A stretch of 36,936 nucleotides of DNA, taken from Desulfobulbaceae bacterium (GTDB lineage: Bacteria > Bacteroidota > Ignavibacteria > Kapaibacteriales > UBA2268). The notes under the pieces were generated by a model, which was not told where the DNA came from, made no database searches, and was given only the letters and a program-made list of their open reading frames with translations. Positions within the stretch are counted from its first letter, which is position 1. Each line of letters starts with the position of its first letter. This document shows positions 8,000 through 17,517 of the stretch, piece after piece. The stretch covers positions 1-36,936 of the forward strand of contig JAGXRP010000062.1 in the NCBI GenBank assembly GCA_018335795.1, written 5' to 3'. The position numbers and the translations under genes were made by a program.

Positions 8000-8287
8000 A
8001 TGAGGTATATAGATTATTATAAAGTCCTTGGTGTCGAGCGAACTGCTTCAGGTGATGCTATTCGCAAGGCATATATTTCATTGGCATGGAAATATCACCC
8101 TGACCTAAACTATAATAATGAAAAAGCACTCGTCAAATTCACATTAATCAACGAAGCATATCGCATTTTGGGGGACCTTGACAATAGGCTCAATTTTAAG
8201 ATTAAACTTGAGCAGTATGATAAAATTAGAGAAATTGCTAAAAATCAACATAAACGCACTTCCGAAATCAAAACAAACCCACAATGA
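8000..8287 (+). CDS. Small J-domain protein
   Basis: A 95-residue protein consisting almost only of a J domain: DYYKVLGVERTASGDAIRKA, the HPD tripeptide at residues 33-35 in the loop after helix II, then INEAYRILGDLDNRL, followed by a short basic tail. J domains stimulate the ATPase of DnaK-type chaperones. It lacks the G/F region and zinc fingers of the true DnaJ at 20610-21770, so it is a co-chaperone with a specialised, unknown client. It follows flhA by 71 bases and its stop overlaps the PAP2 start in an ATGA, so the pair is co-translated. A flagellar link is possible but only by position. Confidence 0.85.
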   Translation: MRYIDYYKVLGVERTASGDAIRKAYISLAWKYHPDLNYNNEKALVKFTLINEAYRILGDLDNRLNFKIKLEQYDKIREIAKNQHKRTSEIKTNPQ

Positions 8288-8964
8288 AAAAAATCTATTT
8301 ATCTATCACCGAGATTATAAATGAAAATGCTCCATTTTTCATTTTATACACTTTATTTCTTGCCATTGGAGCTTCTTGGTTACTTATTTACGACAAAGGC
8401 CAATGCGTCCTGATGATAAACGGAATACACAATGTCGTTTACGACCAAATATTCATCTTTTTTACAGAAGCAGGTGACGGAAAATACTTCGCAATTGTAA
8501 TTGTAATTGCCGGTGTACTCAGCTTAAGGTATTTATTCTTTGGATTGACAGCATTTTTAACCTCAGGAATTATAGTTCAATTGCTCAAAGCATTAATTGA
8601 TACACCACGTCCGAAAAACTTTTTTGATGGAGCTGTAGAATTGTCATTAGTGCCGGGAATTGATGTACATTCTTGGAATAGCATGCCTTCGGGGCATGCT
8701 GCATCAGGGTTTGTAATCTTTTTATTTTTTGCTTTATTAATCAAAGACAAGCGTTGGTCGGCATTAATGTTTGTTTTCGCACTACTTGTGGGAATTTCTC
8801 GAATTTATTTAGTCCAACATTTTTTTGTTGATGTTTACTTTGGTTCAGTAATTGGCGTGATTTCTGCATTATTTATGTATAGCCTCTTTTTTAAACACCC
8901 ACGTTTAAAAGATTCAAAATTTTTGAATTACTCAGTTTTCGATAAGTACTTCTTAAAAGAGTAA
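8284..8964 (+). CDS. PAP2-family membrane phosphatase
   Basis: A 226-residue integral membrane protein with all three PAP2 phosphatase motifs: KALIDTPRP (Lys102 to Arg109-Pro110), PSGH (135-138), and SR-x5-H-x3-D (Ser172, Arg173, His179, Asp183). Such enzymes remove phosphate from undecaprenyl pyrophosphate, phosphatidic acid or lipid A on the outer face of the inner membrane. The substrate cannot be told from sequence. The start overlaps the J-domain gene's stop (ATGA). Its own stop directly abuts the stop of the convergent glycosyltransferase gene (TAA-TTA) with no space for a terminator. Confidence 0.88.
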   Translation: MKKIYLSITEIINENAPFFILYTLFLAIGASWLLIYDKGQCVLMINGIHNVVYDQIFIFFTEAGDGKYFAIVIVIAGVLSLRYLFFGLTAFLTSGIIVQLLKALIDTPRPKNFFDGAVELSLVPGIDVHSWNSMPSGHAASGFVIFLFFALLIKDKRWSALMFVFALLVGISRIYLVQHFFVDVYFGSVIGVISALFMYSLFFKHPRLKDSKFLNYSVFDKYFLKE

Positions 8965-11505
8965 TTACTGAATTTGGCTCAATTCCTCTAATTTAATTCT
9001 CGCTGATTCGAATTCCGGATTTAGCCGATATGCCCACTCGTACATTGTCAATGCTTCTTCTGTTGCACCTACACTCTCGAAGCACATTGCCGTTCCGAAG
9101 CATGCAAATGAATTCTGCGAATTTAACGATAGAGCAACTGTATATAGATTGTGGGCTGATTCGTAATCTTCCATTGCGAGCAGTAAATCTGCCGTCAAAA
9201 CCAACAAATCGTCTAATGAATAGCCCATACTCGAATCAAATCGTCGTGTTTTCCAGCTATCCATTACCACCGTAATCGATTCGAGAGCTTCCACAATCAT
9301 ATCTTTGGAAGCCAAGTAAATCGCCTTAACATAATATAAATCAGTATGTCCGGGCGATATTCGTTCTAATTCGGAGATGAAATTGTCAGCAGTGTCATAA
9401 TCTCCCTTATTAATCGAAATTATAATCATTCTGCATAAAGAGAGAATATAATACTCATGGCTGACGGAATCTTTGTTGGAAATTACTGAAATATAAGCAC
9501 TTGTAGCATTATCGTAATCTTCGGCAATGTAGCTGTTTTCGGCAGCACCCATCATCAATGAAGCATCACTAAAGTCCTCCAATGCATCATTCGCTTTGAG
9601 GGCAGTATTTGTACTGTATAGAGAATCTAATCTTGTAAGCGCTTTAATAGTTGCTCCCCGCCAAGTCCAATCTGTTCGTGCAGAAAACTGTGCCAGAGCA
9701 CCCATACTACGTAAATGTCCGGGATTATCGTAAACGGATTTCAAAATTGATTTCAATTCGTCGAAATCGGGTTCGAGCAGAAAAGCCTCTTTGACGAAGG
9801 GCTTGTCGTCAAGCTTGTTGCCAATGCTACGCTTTGTGGATTTAATTTTTAATGCAAAAGAGCCGTGAGCGAAATCGTCAGTCGCACCATTTTCGGTGAC
9901 AATTACAGGAAGTCCGCAAGCCATAGCTTCTAATACTGGCAAAGAGAATCCTTCGCCGCGATAGGGACTGACCAAAACGTTACACGCCCGATATAGCGAT
10001 GCCATTTCTTGCTCGCTCATATCATTTTGGAGATAAATTATTTCCGGCGAATTGCTTTTAGAGCGAATTTGTTCGATATGATTTTTGGCAGTTTGCCCTT
10101 TGTAAAAGCTGCTTCCGCCCATATCTTTAATTACCAAGCAAATGTCATCTTCTGCGGTGAAATTTTCAGCATAAGCTCGGAGAAGCAAATCAATTCCTTT
10201 CCTGAAAATCGTTCCGCCAACAAATAGCATTTTGAACTGCTTTTTGGTTGGCAACTCGAATTTTTCTCCGTCGGGCTTGAATAGGGTAGGGTCTATACCG
10301 TTTGGGATAACTTGCACTTTGCCAGCATCAATACCCGATTCAATAAAAGCCTTTCTCGAAAAGTTAGACGGAGTCCATAGCTCGTCCGCTTGTTTGAATA
10401 AATCGACAAAATCCTCTCTAAGAACGGAAAATTCCCAGGGTTGCATGATAATCCATTTAGCTCCGTTCGGGGCTTCGGTTTTAGGGGGCCATTGGTGGCG
10501 AATCCAGACATAAGGCAAAGCGGAAATTTTGTCGCTTACTTCAGATTTGTATCTTATATCATTTTCAATCAGTGATTTGAATTTTTCATTACTTTTCGGG
10601 TCGAATGTGTCGGGTTCGTATGGAATTATCGTCAGATTTACGGCACCCGATTTTGTCAAATTTATGCAATGTTCTCGGTTGATTAAAGCTAAGGAATGAT
10701 AGACAAATTGCGAACCTTCCCAAACAACATTTAATTGTTGGTCCTTGTTGGGTGCTAAAGCTACGTCTTTAGTTGGTTCACCTCTATTTTCAATATCACC
10801 TACAAGTTCCTTCAACATATCAATTTCAAATGGCTCATCTTCAGGAAGAACATTAAAATTCTCGGAATCTATTTTGAAGTCGAGCCAATCAAATCTGCTC
10901 TCGGGCTTACTAATTGTGTGAGTTCCTCGTTTTGATGCGACCACAGTCATATTTAAGTTAATCAAACCTTTGCTTTGGGGGTAATCCTGCAAAGTAATGC
11001 TTTCAACCTTTAACTCAGCTTTTTCTAAATGCTTGGAAATAGATTTTTCGTCGAAGGCAACGCAATGATAATCTCCCGGGTTAGTTTGACCGCCGAAAAC
11101 CATGTACGAAGCAACATCTGCATCCCAATCGCCTCGCTGGTAGGCATTCATTTGCAATCTTAAATTCGGACAACGAATCTCGATTTTTCCTCCGGGTTTC
11201 AGCACTCGCGCCCATTCTTTAAGCACTGCGTCCGTTTCCCTGTGTGAAAAGTGCTCCAGTACATCGCTTGCCAGAATAAATTCTGCACAAGAATCCGGCA
11301 ATTCAAGATTCCGAATATCCATAGAAACAACATTTTCATTTTCGGAGTATAAATCTATGTTCAAGAATCCCTCTCTGACATCTCTGCCACAACCCAAATT
11401 CAGCATGAGCTTATCAGGCAAAACTTCGGGTAAACGCCCTTTTGCCGACTTATTTGAAAAGCCATGCGGAATATCCTGAACAAATTGTATTCTATTCATT
11501 GCCAT
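8965..11505 (-). CDS. Three-part fusion: methyltransferase, GT4 glycosyltransferase, TPR repeats
   Basis: An 846-residue fusion. Residues ~30-195 are a class I SAM methyltransferase (MLNLGCGRDVREG at 34-46, ASDVLEHF at 79-86, VLKPGGKIEIRCPN at 101-114). Residues ~255-625 are a GT-B, GT4-type glycosyltransferase with VIPNGIDP (399-406) and the donor-site EX7E pair Glu518/Glu526 in GEGFSLPVLEAMACGLP. Residues ~650-846 are tetratricopeptide-like helices. There is no signal peptide or TM segment, so it is probably cytoplasmic. The start is the ATG at 11505, with a second in-frame ATG two codons later. TPR-bearing glycosyltransferases often modify proteins or build surface glycans. Lying next to the flagellar export genes, flagellin or surface glycosylation is a reasonable guess, not shown. 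Confidence 0.85.
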   Translation of the reverse strand: MAMNRIQFVQDIPHGFSNKSAKGRLPEVLPDKLMLNLGCGRDVREGFLNIDLYSENENVVSMDIRNLELPDSCAEFILASDVLEHFSHRETDAVLKEWARVLKPGGKIEIRCPNLRLQMNAYQRGDWDADVASYMVFGGQTNPGDYHCVAFDEKSISKHLEKAELKVESITLQDYPQSKGLINLNMTVVASKRGTHTISKPESRFDWLDFKIDSENFNVLPEDEPFEIDMLKELVGDIENRGEPTKDVALAPNKDQQLNVVWEGSQFVYHSLALINREHCINLTKSGAVNLTIIPYEPDTFDPKSNEKFKSLIENDIRYKSEVSDKISALPYVWIRHQWPPKTEAPNGAKWIIMQPWEFSVLREDFVDLFKQADELWTPSNFSRKAFIESGIDAGKVQVIPNGIDPTLFKPDGEKFELPTKKQFKMLFVGGTIFRKGIDLLLRAYAENFTAEDDICLVIKDMGGSSFYKGQTAKNHIEQIRSKSNSPEIIYLQNDMSEQEMASLYRACNVLVSPYRGEGFSLPVLEAMACGLPVIVTENGATDDFAHGSFALKIKSTKRSIGNKLDDKPFVKEAFLLEPDFDELKSILKSVYDNPGHLRSMGALAQFSARTDWTWRGATIKALTRLDSLYSTNTALKANDALEDFSDASLMMGAAENSYIAEDYDNATSAYISVISNKDSVSHEYYILSLCRMIIISINKGDYDTADNFISELERISPGHTDLYYVKAIYLASKDMIVEALESITVVMDSWKTRRFDSSMGYSLDDLLVLTADLLLAMEDYESAHNLYTVALSLNSQNSFACFGTAMCFESVGATEEALTMYEWAYRLNPEFESARIKLEELSQIQ

Positions 11506-11642
11506 AAAGTATCAGCCAATATTCAAAATTATACATAATACTATCAAAACAAGTGCCATAAGCCATGAAATCTTAATCATATACGTTTTAGCATTTTCAA
11601 AAAGTATTTACTTGTATATTAATTAATTTTACAGAATATGAA
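11506..11642. promoter_or_regulatory. Divergent promoter region for the MT-GT-TPR gene and mnmE
   Basis: This 137-base AT-rich stretch separates two divergent genes and must carry both promoters. TATATTAATTAATTTTA at about 11613-11630 is a candidate melting region for mnmE. I see no clear operator, hairpin or DnaA box. Confidence 0.35.
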
Positions 11643-12980
11643 ATGAGAACAATAGCCGCAATCGCAACTCCTCCCGGAATTTCCGGACTTACCGTCGTGA
11701 GAATTTCGGGCGACGATGCTATTGATATTATCAGAAATTGTTTTAGTGGCAAATCTAAACTCGAAAATTTGCAAAGCCACACAATTATATATGGTAAAAT
11801 ATATGACGATGACCGAATGGTTGATACCGTAACTCTGTCCTTTTTCAAAGCTCCAAATTCATACACAGGTGAAAATGTTATAGAAATTGCTTGTCATGGC
11901 GGCTTGATTATTGTAAACGAAATTCTTGATTTGCTATACAAGTTAGGTGCTGTTCCGGCACAACCAGGTGAATTTACTAAGCGCGCTTTTCTGAACGGAA
12001 AACTTGATTTGGCGCAAGTAGAAGCTGTTGCAGATATTATACATGCAGTTTCGGTACCCGGAACAAGAACAGCTGCACGACAATTAAAAGGGGATTTTAC
12101 GTCCAGACTCCAGAAGCTTAGGCTGCAGTTATTGGATATTTCTGGATTGCTGGAATTGGAATTAGACTTTGCGGAAGAAGGTGTAGCTTTTGTTGAGCGA
12201 AACAAGATAATCGAGTTGATAGATTCGACAATCGATTTTTGCAGAAATTTGTATAATTCGTATCGTGCAAGCGAAGTACTTCGTTCGGGATTCAAAGTAG
12301 CGATTGCAGGATTCCCAAATTCTGGGAAATCCACTCTTTTCAACTCCATTTTAGGTCGTCGCCGCGCAATAGTTAGCGAAATTGCGGGAACAACTCGCGA
12401 TTATATAGAAGAAGCTTTATTCATAGACGGTTTGAAAATCATTTTCACTGATACTGCCGGTTTACGTGAAACGGAAGATATAATCGAAATTGAAGGAATT
12501 CGATTGGTAAATGAAATATTAGAAAATGCCGATATGATTCTTGTAATAAATGATTTAACACAGGGAGAAAATAATTCCGAGAATTTGCTCAAAGAGATTG
12601 CCGAGAAATATCCGAGTAATGAAATATTGCTCTTGCAAAATAAAGTAGATTTGTCAAATATTCACCCAAGTACAGGATTAGCTATTTCAGCCGAATTAGG
12701 CACAGGAATAGATTTGCTAAAAAGAGAAATCACCGAAAAAGCCTCAAAGAGTATTGAACGCATATCGGACATATTGATAAACAAACGCCATTACGATTTG
12801 CTAATCGAAGCCGAACACAGCCTTATTGATGCCAAAATAGGCTTAGAAGCAGGAATGGAAAATGAACTTATTGCTATTGATTTGCGTAAAGCAACAAAAA
12901 TATTAGGCGAATTAACCGGTGAATCTTGGAATGAGGAAGTCTTAGATAGAATTTTTTCTTCATTTTGTATCGGCAAATAA
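11643..12980 (+). CDS. mnmE: tRNA modification GTPase MnmE
   Basis: A 445-residue MnmE (TrmE). With MnmG it installs carboxymethylaminomethyl on wobble U34 of certain tRNAs, using GTP and a formyl-folate. The N-terminal tetrahydrofolate-binding domain covers ~1-115 (IAAIATPPGISGLTVVRISG; GEFTKRAFLNGKLDL). The helical domain is split around a G domain with G1 GFPNSGKS (223-230), G2 TTRDY (250-254), G3 DTAG (270-273) and G4 NKVD (333-336). The C-terminal FCIGK contains the conserved catalytic Cys (442). All key residues are present. mnmG follows after a 53-base gap that holds a parS-like site. Confidence 0.97.
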   Translation: MRTIAAIATPPGISGLTVVRISGDDAIDIIRNCFSGKSKLENLQSHTIIYGKIYDDDRMVDTVTLSFFKAPNSYTGENVIEIACHGGLIIVNEILDLLYKLGAVPAQPGEFTKRAFLNGKLDLAQVEAVADIIHAVSVPGTRTAARQLKGDFTSRLQKLRLQLLDISGLLELELDFAEEGVAFVERNKIIELIDSTIDFCRNLYNSYRASEVLRSGFKVAIAGFPNSGKSTLFNSILGRRRAIVSEIAGTTRDYIEEALFIDGLKIIFTDTAGLRETEDIIEIEGIRLVNEILENADMILVINDLTQGENNSENLLKEIAEKYPSNEILLLQNKVDLSNIHPSTGLAISAELGTGIDLLKREITEKASKSIERISDILINKRHYDLLIEAEHSLIDAKIGLEAGMENELIAIDLRKATKILGELTGESWNEEVLDRIFSSFCIGK

Positions 12981-12996
12981 TGTTTCACGTGAAACT
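12981..12996. promoter_or_regulatory. parS: parS site, 15 of 16 bases
   Basis: TGTTTCACGTGAAACT matches the canonical ParB-binding site TGTTTCACGTGAAACA except for the last base. It starts immediately after the mnmE stop codon and lies 38 bases before mnmG. Chromosomal parS sites usually cluster near the origin, and ParB loads there and recruits SMC. A second, perfect copy lies on the far side of mnmG. Confidence 0.85.
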
Positions 12997-13033
12997 TTTC
13001 AATTCACTTAGAAAAATAACGTCTATATAAATT

Positions 13034-14899
13034 ATGCTTAATAATAGATTTGATATAATAGTCATCGGTGCAGGACACGCAGGTATTGAAGCCTCTGTTG
13101 TCGCTGCGCGTATGGGCATGAACGTTGCCTTGCTGACAATGGATTTGGATACAATGGGTCGCCCGTCTTGCAATCCAAGTATTGGAGGTTCCGCGAAGGG
13201 ACATCTTGTAAAAGAGATTGATGCTCTTGGAGGTGTAATGGGTAGTCTGGCTGATAAAGGCGGCATTCATTTCAAAATGTTGAATCGCTCAAAAGGTCCG
13301 GCAGTGTGGTCTCCTCGATGCCAAATTGACAAAGATTTGTACCCGAAATATGCACGTTCACTATTATCAAGCGTTATAAATCTGCATCTTATCAAAGGAA
13401 CAGCAAACGAAGTTTTGATTGAACATGACAAAGTAAGCGGAATTATCACAGATAACAATGAAACTATTTATGCCAAAGCTGTAATTTTATGTGCCGGTAC
13501 TTTCTTGAACGGATTGCTTTATACAGGCAAGGAAATCACAGCCGGTGGTAGAGTAGGCGAAAAACCTTCGCACAAGATTTCGGACTTGCTATCTTCATAC
13601 GGTTTGGTTCGTGGCAGACTTAAAACAGGAACTCCGCCAAGAATCACAAAAGAATCAATAGATTTTTCAAAAGTTGAAATAGAAAGCGGCGACGATGAAC
13701 CCAAAGCATTTTCATTTCGTAGCTCAAGCGTTAAAAATAGATTAGTATGTTACGGCACGGAAACAAATCTCGCAACTCATGAAATTTTGCGAACAGGATT
13801 TGAAGACTCGCCGATGTTTACGGGACGAATCAAAGGAGCAGGCCCAAGGTATTGCCCTTCGATTGAAGATAAAATTAATCGCTTTTCCGAGCGCGATTCG
13901 CATAAAATATTACTCGAACCCGAAGGGCTAACCACAAATTCCATTTATGTGAATGGATATTCGACATCTTTACCTCAAGATATTCAACTTAAGGGATTGC
14001 ATACAATTCCTGGATTAGAAAAGGCTGTTATGACAAAAGCCGGATATGCAGTCGAGTACGATTTCTTTTTTCCGTATCAGTTGCGTTTCACAATGGAAAC
14101 AAAAGCTATTTCGGGATTATATTTTGCAGGACAAATCAACGGCACTTCCGGATATGAAGAAGCTGCTGCACAAGGACTAATCGCCGGAATAAACGCTGCA
14201 TTGAAAATTAGAGAAGAAGAGCCCTTTACTTTGCGCCGCTCGGAAGCATATATTGGCGTTTTAATTGACGATTTGGTCAATAAAAGCACTGAAGAACCTT
14301 ACCGAATTTTCACTTCATTAGCCGAATATAGACTTTTGCTCCGTCAAGATAATGCAGATTTGCGATTGTCACATCACGGGCATCGTCTCGGATTAATAAG
14401 CGATTTGGAATATGAACAAATTACTCAAAAGACACGATTAATTAATGATGGCTTTGAAAGGACAAAATCAATTAAACTTAAGCCGAATATTATCAATGAA
14501 TATTTGAAAACAATTGGCGAAACCGAAGTAGATATTACAACAGATTTGTACAATCTAACTAAACGAAGCAACGTTCGATTGCATGATTTGCTCAAATTAA
14601 GCATAAATGGCGACCCTTTTGTCAGGGCTCTTGTCCATAATGAAGATATTACCGAGCAAATCCAGATAAACATAAAATACGAAGGATATATCGCACGGCA
14701 GTTGAAGGATATCGCATACTTCATGGATAATGAATCTAAAGTTATTCCTGATTGGTTTGATTACAGCAGCATATCATCTTTATCAAATGAAGCTCGTGAA
14801 AAGCTAATCCGAATTCGCCCGGCATCATTAGGTCAAGCCTCTCGAATCTCAGGTGTATCAGCTTCTGATGTATCAATTTTATCACTATTTTTAAAGTAA
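13034..14899 (+). CDS. mnmG: tRNA modification enzyme MnmG, FAD-binding subunit
   Basis: A 621-residue MnmG (GidA) of full family length. The N-terminal FAD-binding motif is [12 protein letters not shown] (residues ~10-21), followed by the [20 protein letters not shown] block, LKTGTPPRI, and the [20 protein letters not shown] block near the second nucleotide site. The C-terminal helical part ends with [15 protein letters not shown], the region that contacts MnmE and tRNA. It catalyses U34 modification as a heterotetramer with MnmE. The usual rsmG partner is not next to it here. It is bracketed by two parS sites. Confidence 0.97.
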   Translation: MLNNRFDIIVIGAGHAGIEASVVAARMGMNVALLTMDLDTMGRPSCNPSIGGSAKGHLVKEIDALGGVMGSLADKGGIHFKMLNRSKGPAVWSPRCQIDKDLYPKYARSLLSSVINLHLIKGTANEVLIEHDKVSGIITDNNETIYAKAVILCAGTFLNGLLYTGKEITAGGRVGEKPSHKISDLLSSYGLVRGRLKTGTPPRITKESIDFSKVEIESGDDEPKAFSFRSSSVKNRLVCYGTETNLATHEILRTGFEDSPMFTGRIKGAGPRYCPSIEDKINRFSERDSHKILLEPEGLTTNSIYVNGYSTSLPQDIQLKGLHTIPGLEKAVMTKAGYAVEYDFFFPYQLRFTMETKAISGLYFAGQINGTSGYEEAAAQGLIAGINAALKIREEEPFTLRRSEAYIGVLIDDLVNKSTEEPYRIFTSLAEYRLLLRQDNADLRLSHHGHRLGLISDLEYEQITQKTRLINDGFERTKSIKLKPNIINEYLKTIGETEVDITTDLYNLTKRSNVRLHDLLKLSINGDPFVRALVHNEDITEQIQINIKYEGYIARQLKDIAYFMDNESKVIPDWFDYSSISSLSNEAREKLIRIRPASLGQASRISGVSASDVSILSLFLK

Positions 14900-14901
14900 A
14901 T

Positions 14902-14917
14902 TGTTTCACGTGAAACA
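14902..14917. promoter_or_regulatory. parS: parS site, perfect match
   Basis: TGTTTCACGTGAAACA is identical to the canonical 16-base ParB-binding palindrome. It sits between the mnmG stop (14897-14899) and the next start at 14927. Together with the copy at 12981-12996 it brackets mnmG, giving two sites about 1.9 kb apart. Confidence 0.93.
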
Positions 14918-14926
14918 TTTTTTGAC

Positions 14927-15814
14927 ATGACTAAAATTGCAATTGTAAACGGTAACAATCTTCTTGGTCACTTCTTGCGACGTTTTTTGACCCATCATAC
15001 TACATATTCTTTTGTAGATATCTATGATTCGGAGCAAATTGCAAACGAAGAAAATGAGACACATAGGTATAATGTTAATGATTTGAAAACTATCCGAAAA
15101 TTGATTAGCAAAGTCAAACCATCGCATATTATCGCTCTAAATGATTTCAATTCTTCAGATGATGATAAGCATAAACAAGAGATTTGGAACAAGAATGTAC
15201 TTGTAGTCGAAAACCTTTCCAAAGCGGCAGCGATTAACGAAAGCCATCTTATGCTTATATCCAATGAATCATTATACGATGGAACGACCGGACCATATAA
15301 AGAAGAGGATAAACCAAATCCCTTGAATTATTATGGCAAAGCCAGACATGCCGCTGAAAACTTAGTAATTACAACAATCGAAAATTCATCTATTGTTCGT
15401 GCTCCAATGATTTACGGTTATTTACCCGGAGTACCGAGTTTGGTTGAAAAGGTCCTCGAAAATGACCATTTATCCCTTCGAGATGATTATTTAACCAATC
15501 CGGTTTATGCAGAAGATGCCGCTTTAGCGATTTACAAAATTATCAGCAAGCAACGAAAAGGCTTGTATTGCTTGGGTGGACCTGATTATTTGACTCCCTT
15601 CGAATGGGGTTTGAAACTAAATCAGTATCTTTGTAACTTGAGCGGGAACATTTCGCCCTCTTATGTGTCTATAAGTAAGGACAAAGAACAAAAATTAAAA
15701 TTCGGCTTCGTAAGTTTGAAAGCCGAAACAGATTTGAACATGAAATTTATGGCTTTAAGCTCAGCTCATTCAGCCATAAGGTTTCTGATAGATAAACGTA
15801 AATATGACATTTAA
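14927..15814 (+). CDS. RmlD-like SDR protein with degraded cofactor and active-site motifs
   Basis: A 295-residue protein with the fold pattern of RmlD-type extended short-chain dehydrogenases: an N-terminal Rossmann beta-alpha-beta, SNESLYDGTTGPYKEEDKPN, LNYYGKARHAAENL, and a C-terminal substrate region. The key motifs are altered. The glycine-rich loop reads NGNNLLG (8-14) where GxxGxxG is expected. The Ser-Thr-Asp block is SNE (112-114). The YxxxK pair is Tyr136 with Arg140. It may bind a nucleotide sugar without reducing it, or play a non-catalytic role as MAT2-beta does. Its gene follows mnmG and a parS site and lies nine bases before the DUF2461 gene, in the same direction as the heptose genes. 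Confidence 0.75.
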   Translation: MTKIAIVNGNNLLGHFLRRFLTHHTTYSFVDIYDSEQIANEENETHRYNVNDLKTIRKLISKVKPSHIIALNDFNSSDDDKHKQEIWNKNVLVVENLSKAAAINESHLMLISNESLYDGTTGPYKEEDKPNPLNYYGKARHAAENLVITTIENSSIVRAPMIYGYLPGVPSLVEKVLENDHLSLRDDYLTNPVYAEDAALAIYKIISKQRKGLYCLGGPDYLTPFEWGLKLNQYLCNLSGNISPSYVSISKDKEQKLKFGFVSLKAETDLNMKFMALSSAHSAIRFLIDKRKYDI

Positions 15815-15823
15815 GGAGTTACA

Positions 15824-16522
15824 ATGAAAGCTACACCTGAATTCGACAGGTTCAATCCTGAAATAGCAGTTTTTTTTGCTGAACTAAGTAAGAACAATTC
15901 AAAAGAATGGTTCGACGCTAATCGCAAATTTTACGAAAAGGAAATAAAAGACAAATCGAAATTATTCATTGGTGAAATGGGGAAACGTTTCTCCGGCAAT
16001 AACCTTCGATATATTTCCGACCCGAAAATATCAATGTTTCGTATCAATCGCGACATAAGATTCAGCAAGAATAAAGAACCGTATAAAACAAATCTCGGAT
16101 TTTGGTTCCCATACGGAAATGACGTATTGAGCTTTGCAAAGAAACCGCTACCCGGCATATATTTCCATTTTTCAAATGAGGAATCATTCATAGCTTGCGG
16201 AATCCATACGCCTGAAAGTGCAGATTTGAAAAAAATCCGTGCAGCATTGGCAAATGATTTCGAGAGATTTGAATCTATCATAGGGAACAAGAAATTCAAA
16301 GCAGCTTTCCCAAAGGAAATGACAGAAGAATCTGTAACACGAGTTCAGGGTTATACAAAAGACCACCCTGCATTCAATTATATCGCCAAAAAAGAACATG
16401 CATTTTTCATTGATACTCCAATTGATTCCCTTTTTTCACCGGATTTACCTGAAATTTTGGTAGAAAAAGCTAAAGCAAGCGATGAATTACATAACTTTTT
16501 ATATACTGCAATTACGGACTAA
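15824..16522 (+). CDS. DUF2461 family protein
   Basis: A 232-residue protein matching the DUF2461 (TIGR02453-like) family: FFAELSKNNSKEWFDANRKF near the N-terminus, then ISMFRINRDIRFSKNKEPYK, the most conserved stretch, and GFWFPYG. The function is unknown in the literature I can recall. There is no signal peptide or TM segment. AAGGAG stands five bases before the start ATG. It lies between the RmlD-like gene and the heptose kinase with gaps of nine and six bases, so it is probably one transcript. No catalytic role can be assigned. Confidence 0.85.
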   Translation: MKATPEFDRFNPEIAVFFAELSKNNSKEWFDANRKFYEKEIKDKSKLFIGEMGKRFSGNNLRYISDPKISMFRINRDIRFSKNKEPYKTNLGFWFPYGNDVLSFAKKPLPGIYFHFSNEESFIACGIHTPESADLKKIRAALANDFERFESIIGNKKFKAAFPKEMTEESVTRVQGYTKDHPAFNYIAKKEHAFFIDTPIDSLFSPDLPEILVEKAKASDELHNFLYTAITD

Positions 16523-16528
16523 TTTATA

Positions 16529-17515
16529 ATGAAGCACATTGATAAAAACAGAACTGCTAGAATTTTAGACCAAGCACAAGGAAAAACAATCGCTGTAATC
16601 GGCGATGTAATGCTCGACCGATACTTTTGGGGGAGTGTGAGCAGAATTTCACCAGAAGCGCCTGTACCGGTGATTGACGTCGAATCTGAAACTTTCCATC
16701 TTGGAGGAGCTGCAAATGTAGCAAAAAATCTCCGTTCTCTCGGGCTTGAACCCTTGCTATGCGGCATCATTGGTGATGATAACTCGGGAGCAATGTTCAG
16801 ACAAATTGCCGAATCATCAGGGATTAATACTATGGGATTATATGTAGATTCCGGACGTCCCACTACAGTGAAGACTCGTATAATTGGCAATAACCAGCAA
16901 ATTGCGCGAATTGACCGCGAAGTAAAAACTCAATTACCAAAACAAGGTCTTGAACTTATCAAGAATTGCTTAATCAATCAAAAAGAACTTGCAGGTGTGA
17001 TTCTTGAAGATTATAACAAGGGAACATTGACTTCAACTTTGATTTCCGATATTATACATTTTTGTAATGAGAAGAATATTCCTGTGTTTGTTGACCCGAA
17101 AAGCGATAATTTCTTTGTATTTAAAAATGTGACTTGCTTCAAACCAAATCGAAAAGAAGCTCAACAAGCATTAGGTATTGAATTCGACACCATAGAAAAT
17201 TTACATGTTGCAGGCATTAAATTACTCGATACACTGCATTGCGATAGCGTTCTGATCACGCTCGGCTCAGCGGGAATGATGCTCTTCGAATCCGACGGGA
17301 CAATATCTTCTGTGCCAACAAAGGCGAGACACATCTCCGATGTTTCAGGCGCCGGCGATACTGCAATTGCTGTGATTGCAGCCACTTACGCAGGTGGAGC
17401 TGACATAAAAGAAGCTGCAACACTCTCAAATAACGCCGCAGGATTAGTTTGCGAAAAACCCGGAATAGTAACTATTACAATAGAAGAACTCATAGAATCC
17501 ATCGGGAGCTTATAA
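16529..17515 (+). CDS. hldE: D-glycero-beta-D-manno-heptose-7-phosphate kinase
   Basis: A 328-residue PfkB/ribokinase-family sugar kinase matching the N-terminal half of E. coli HldE (RfaE domain I). [20 protein letters not shown] at residues 25-44 is typical, as is the [16 protein letters not shown] substrate loop. The DVSGAGDT anion-hole motif (271-278) contains the catalytic Asp277. It phosphorylates heptose 7-phosphate at C1 on the way to ADP-heptose for LPS core. The adenylyltransferase is a separate gene two bases downstream, rather than fused as in E. coli, so 'hldA/rfaE1' would also be apt. Confidence 0.93.
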   Translation: MKHIDKNRTARILDQAQGKTIAVIGDVMLDRYFWGSVSRISPEAPVPVIDVESETFHLGGAANVAKNLRSLGLEPLLCGIIGDDNSGAMFRQIAESSGINTMGLYVDSGRPTTVKTRIIGNNQQIARIDREVKTQLPKQGLELIKNCLINQKELAGVILEDYNKGTLTSTLISDIIHFCNEKNIPVFVDPKSDNFFVFKNVTCFKPNRKEAQQALGIEFDTIENLHVAGIKLLDTLHCDSVLITLGSAGMMLFESDGTISSVPTKARHISDVSGAGDTAIAVIAATYAGGADIKEAATLSNNAAGLVCEKPGIVTITIEELIESIGSL

Positions 17516-17517
17516 AT

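Noticed and set aside
13004-13270. Minus-strand open frames inside mnmE, mnmG, the flagellar genes and serS
   Set aside because: They are shadows of well-conserved plus- or minus-strand genes, without ribosome-binding sites or recognisable domains.
17449-17517. Earlier in-frame ATG for rfaE2
   Set aside because: It would overlap the kinase gene by 67 bases, adds 23 residues of no family similarity, and the ATG at 17518 has GGGAG at a good distance.
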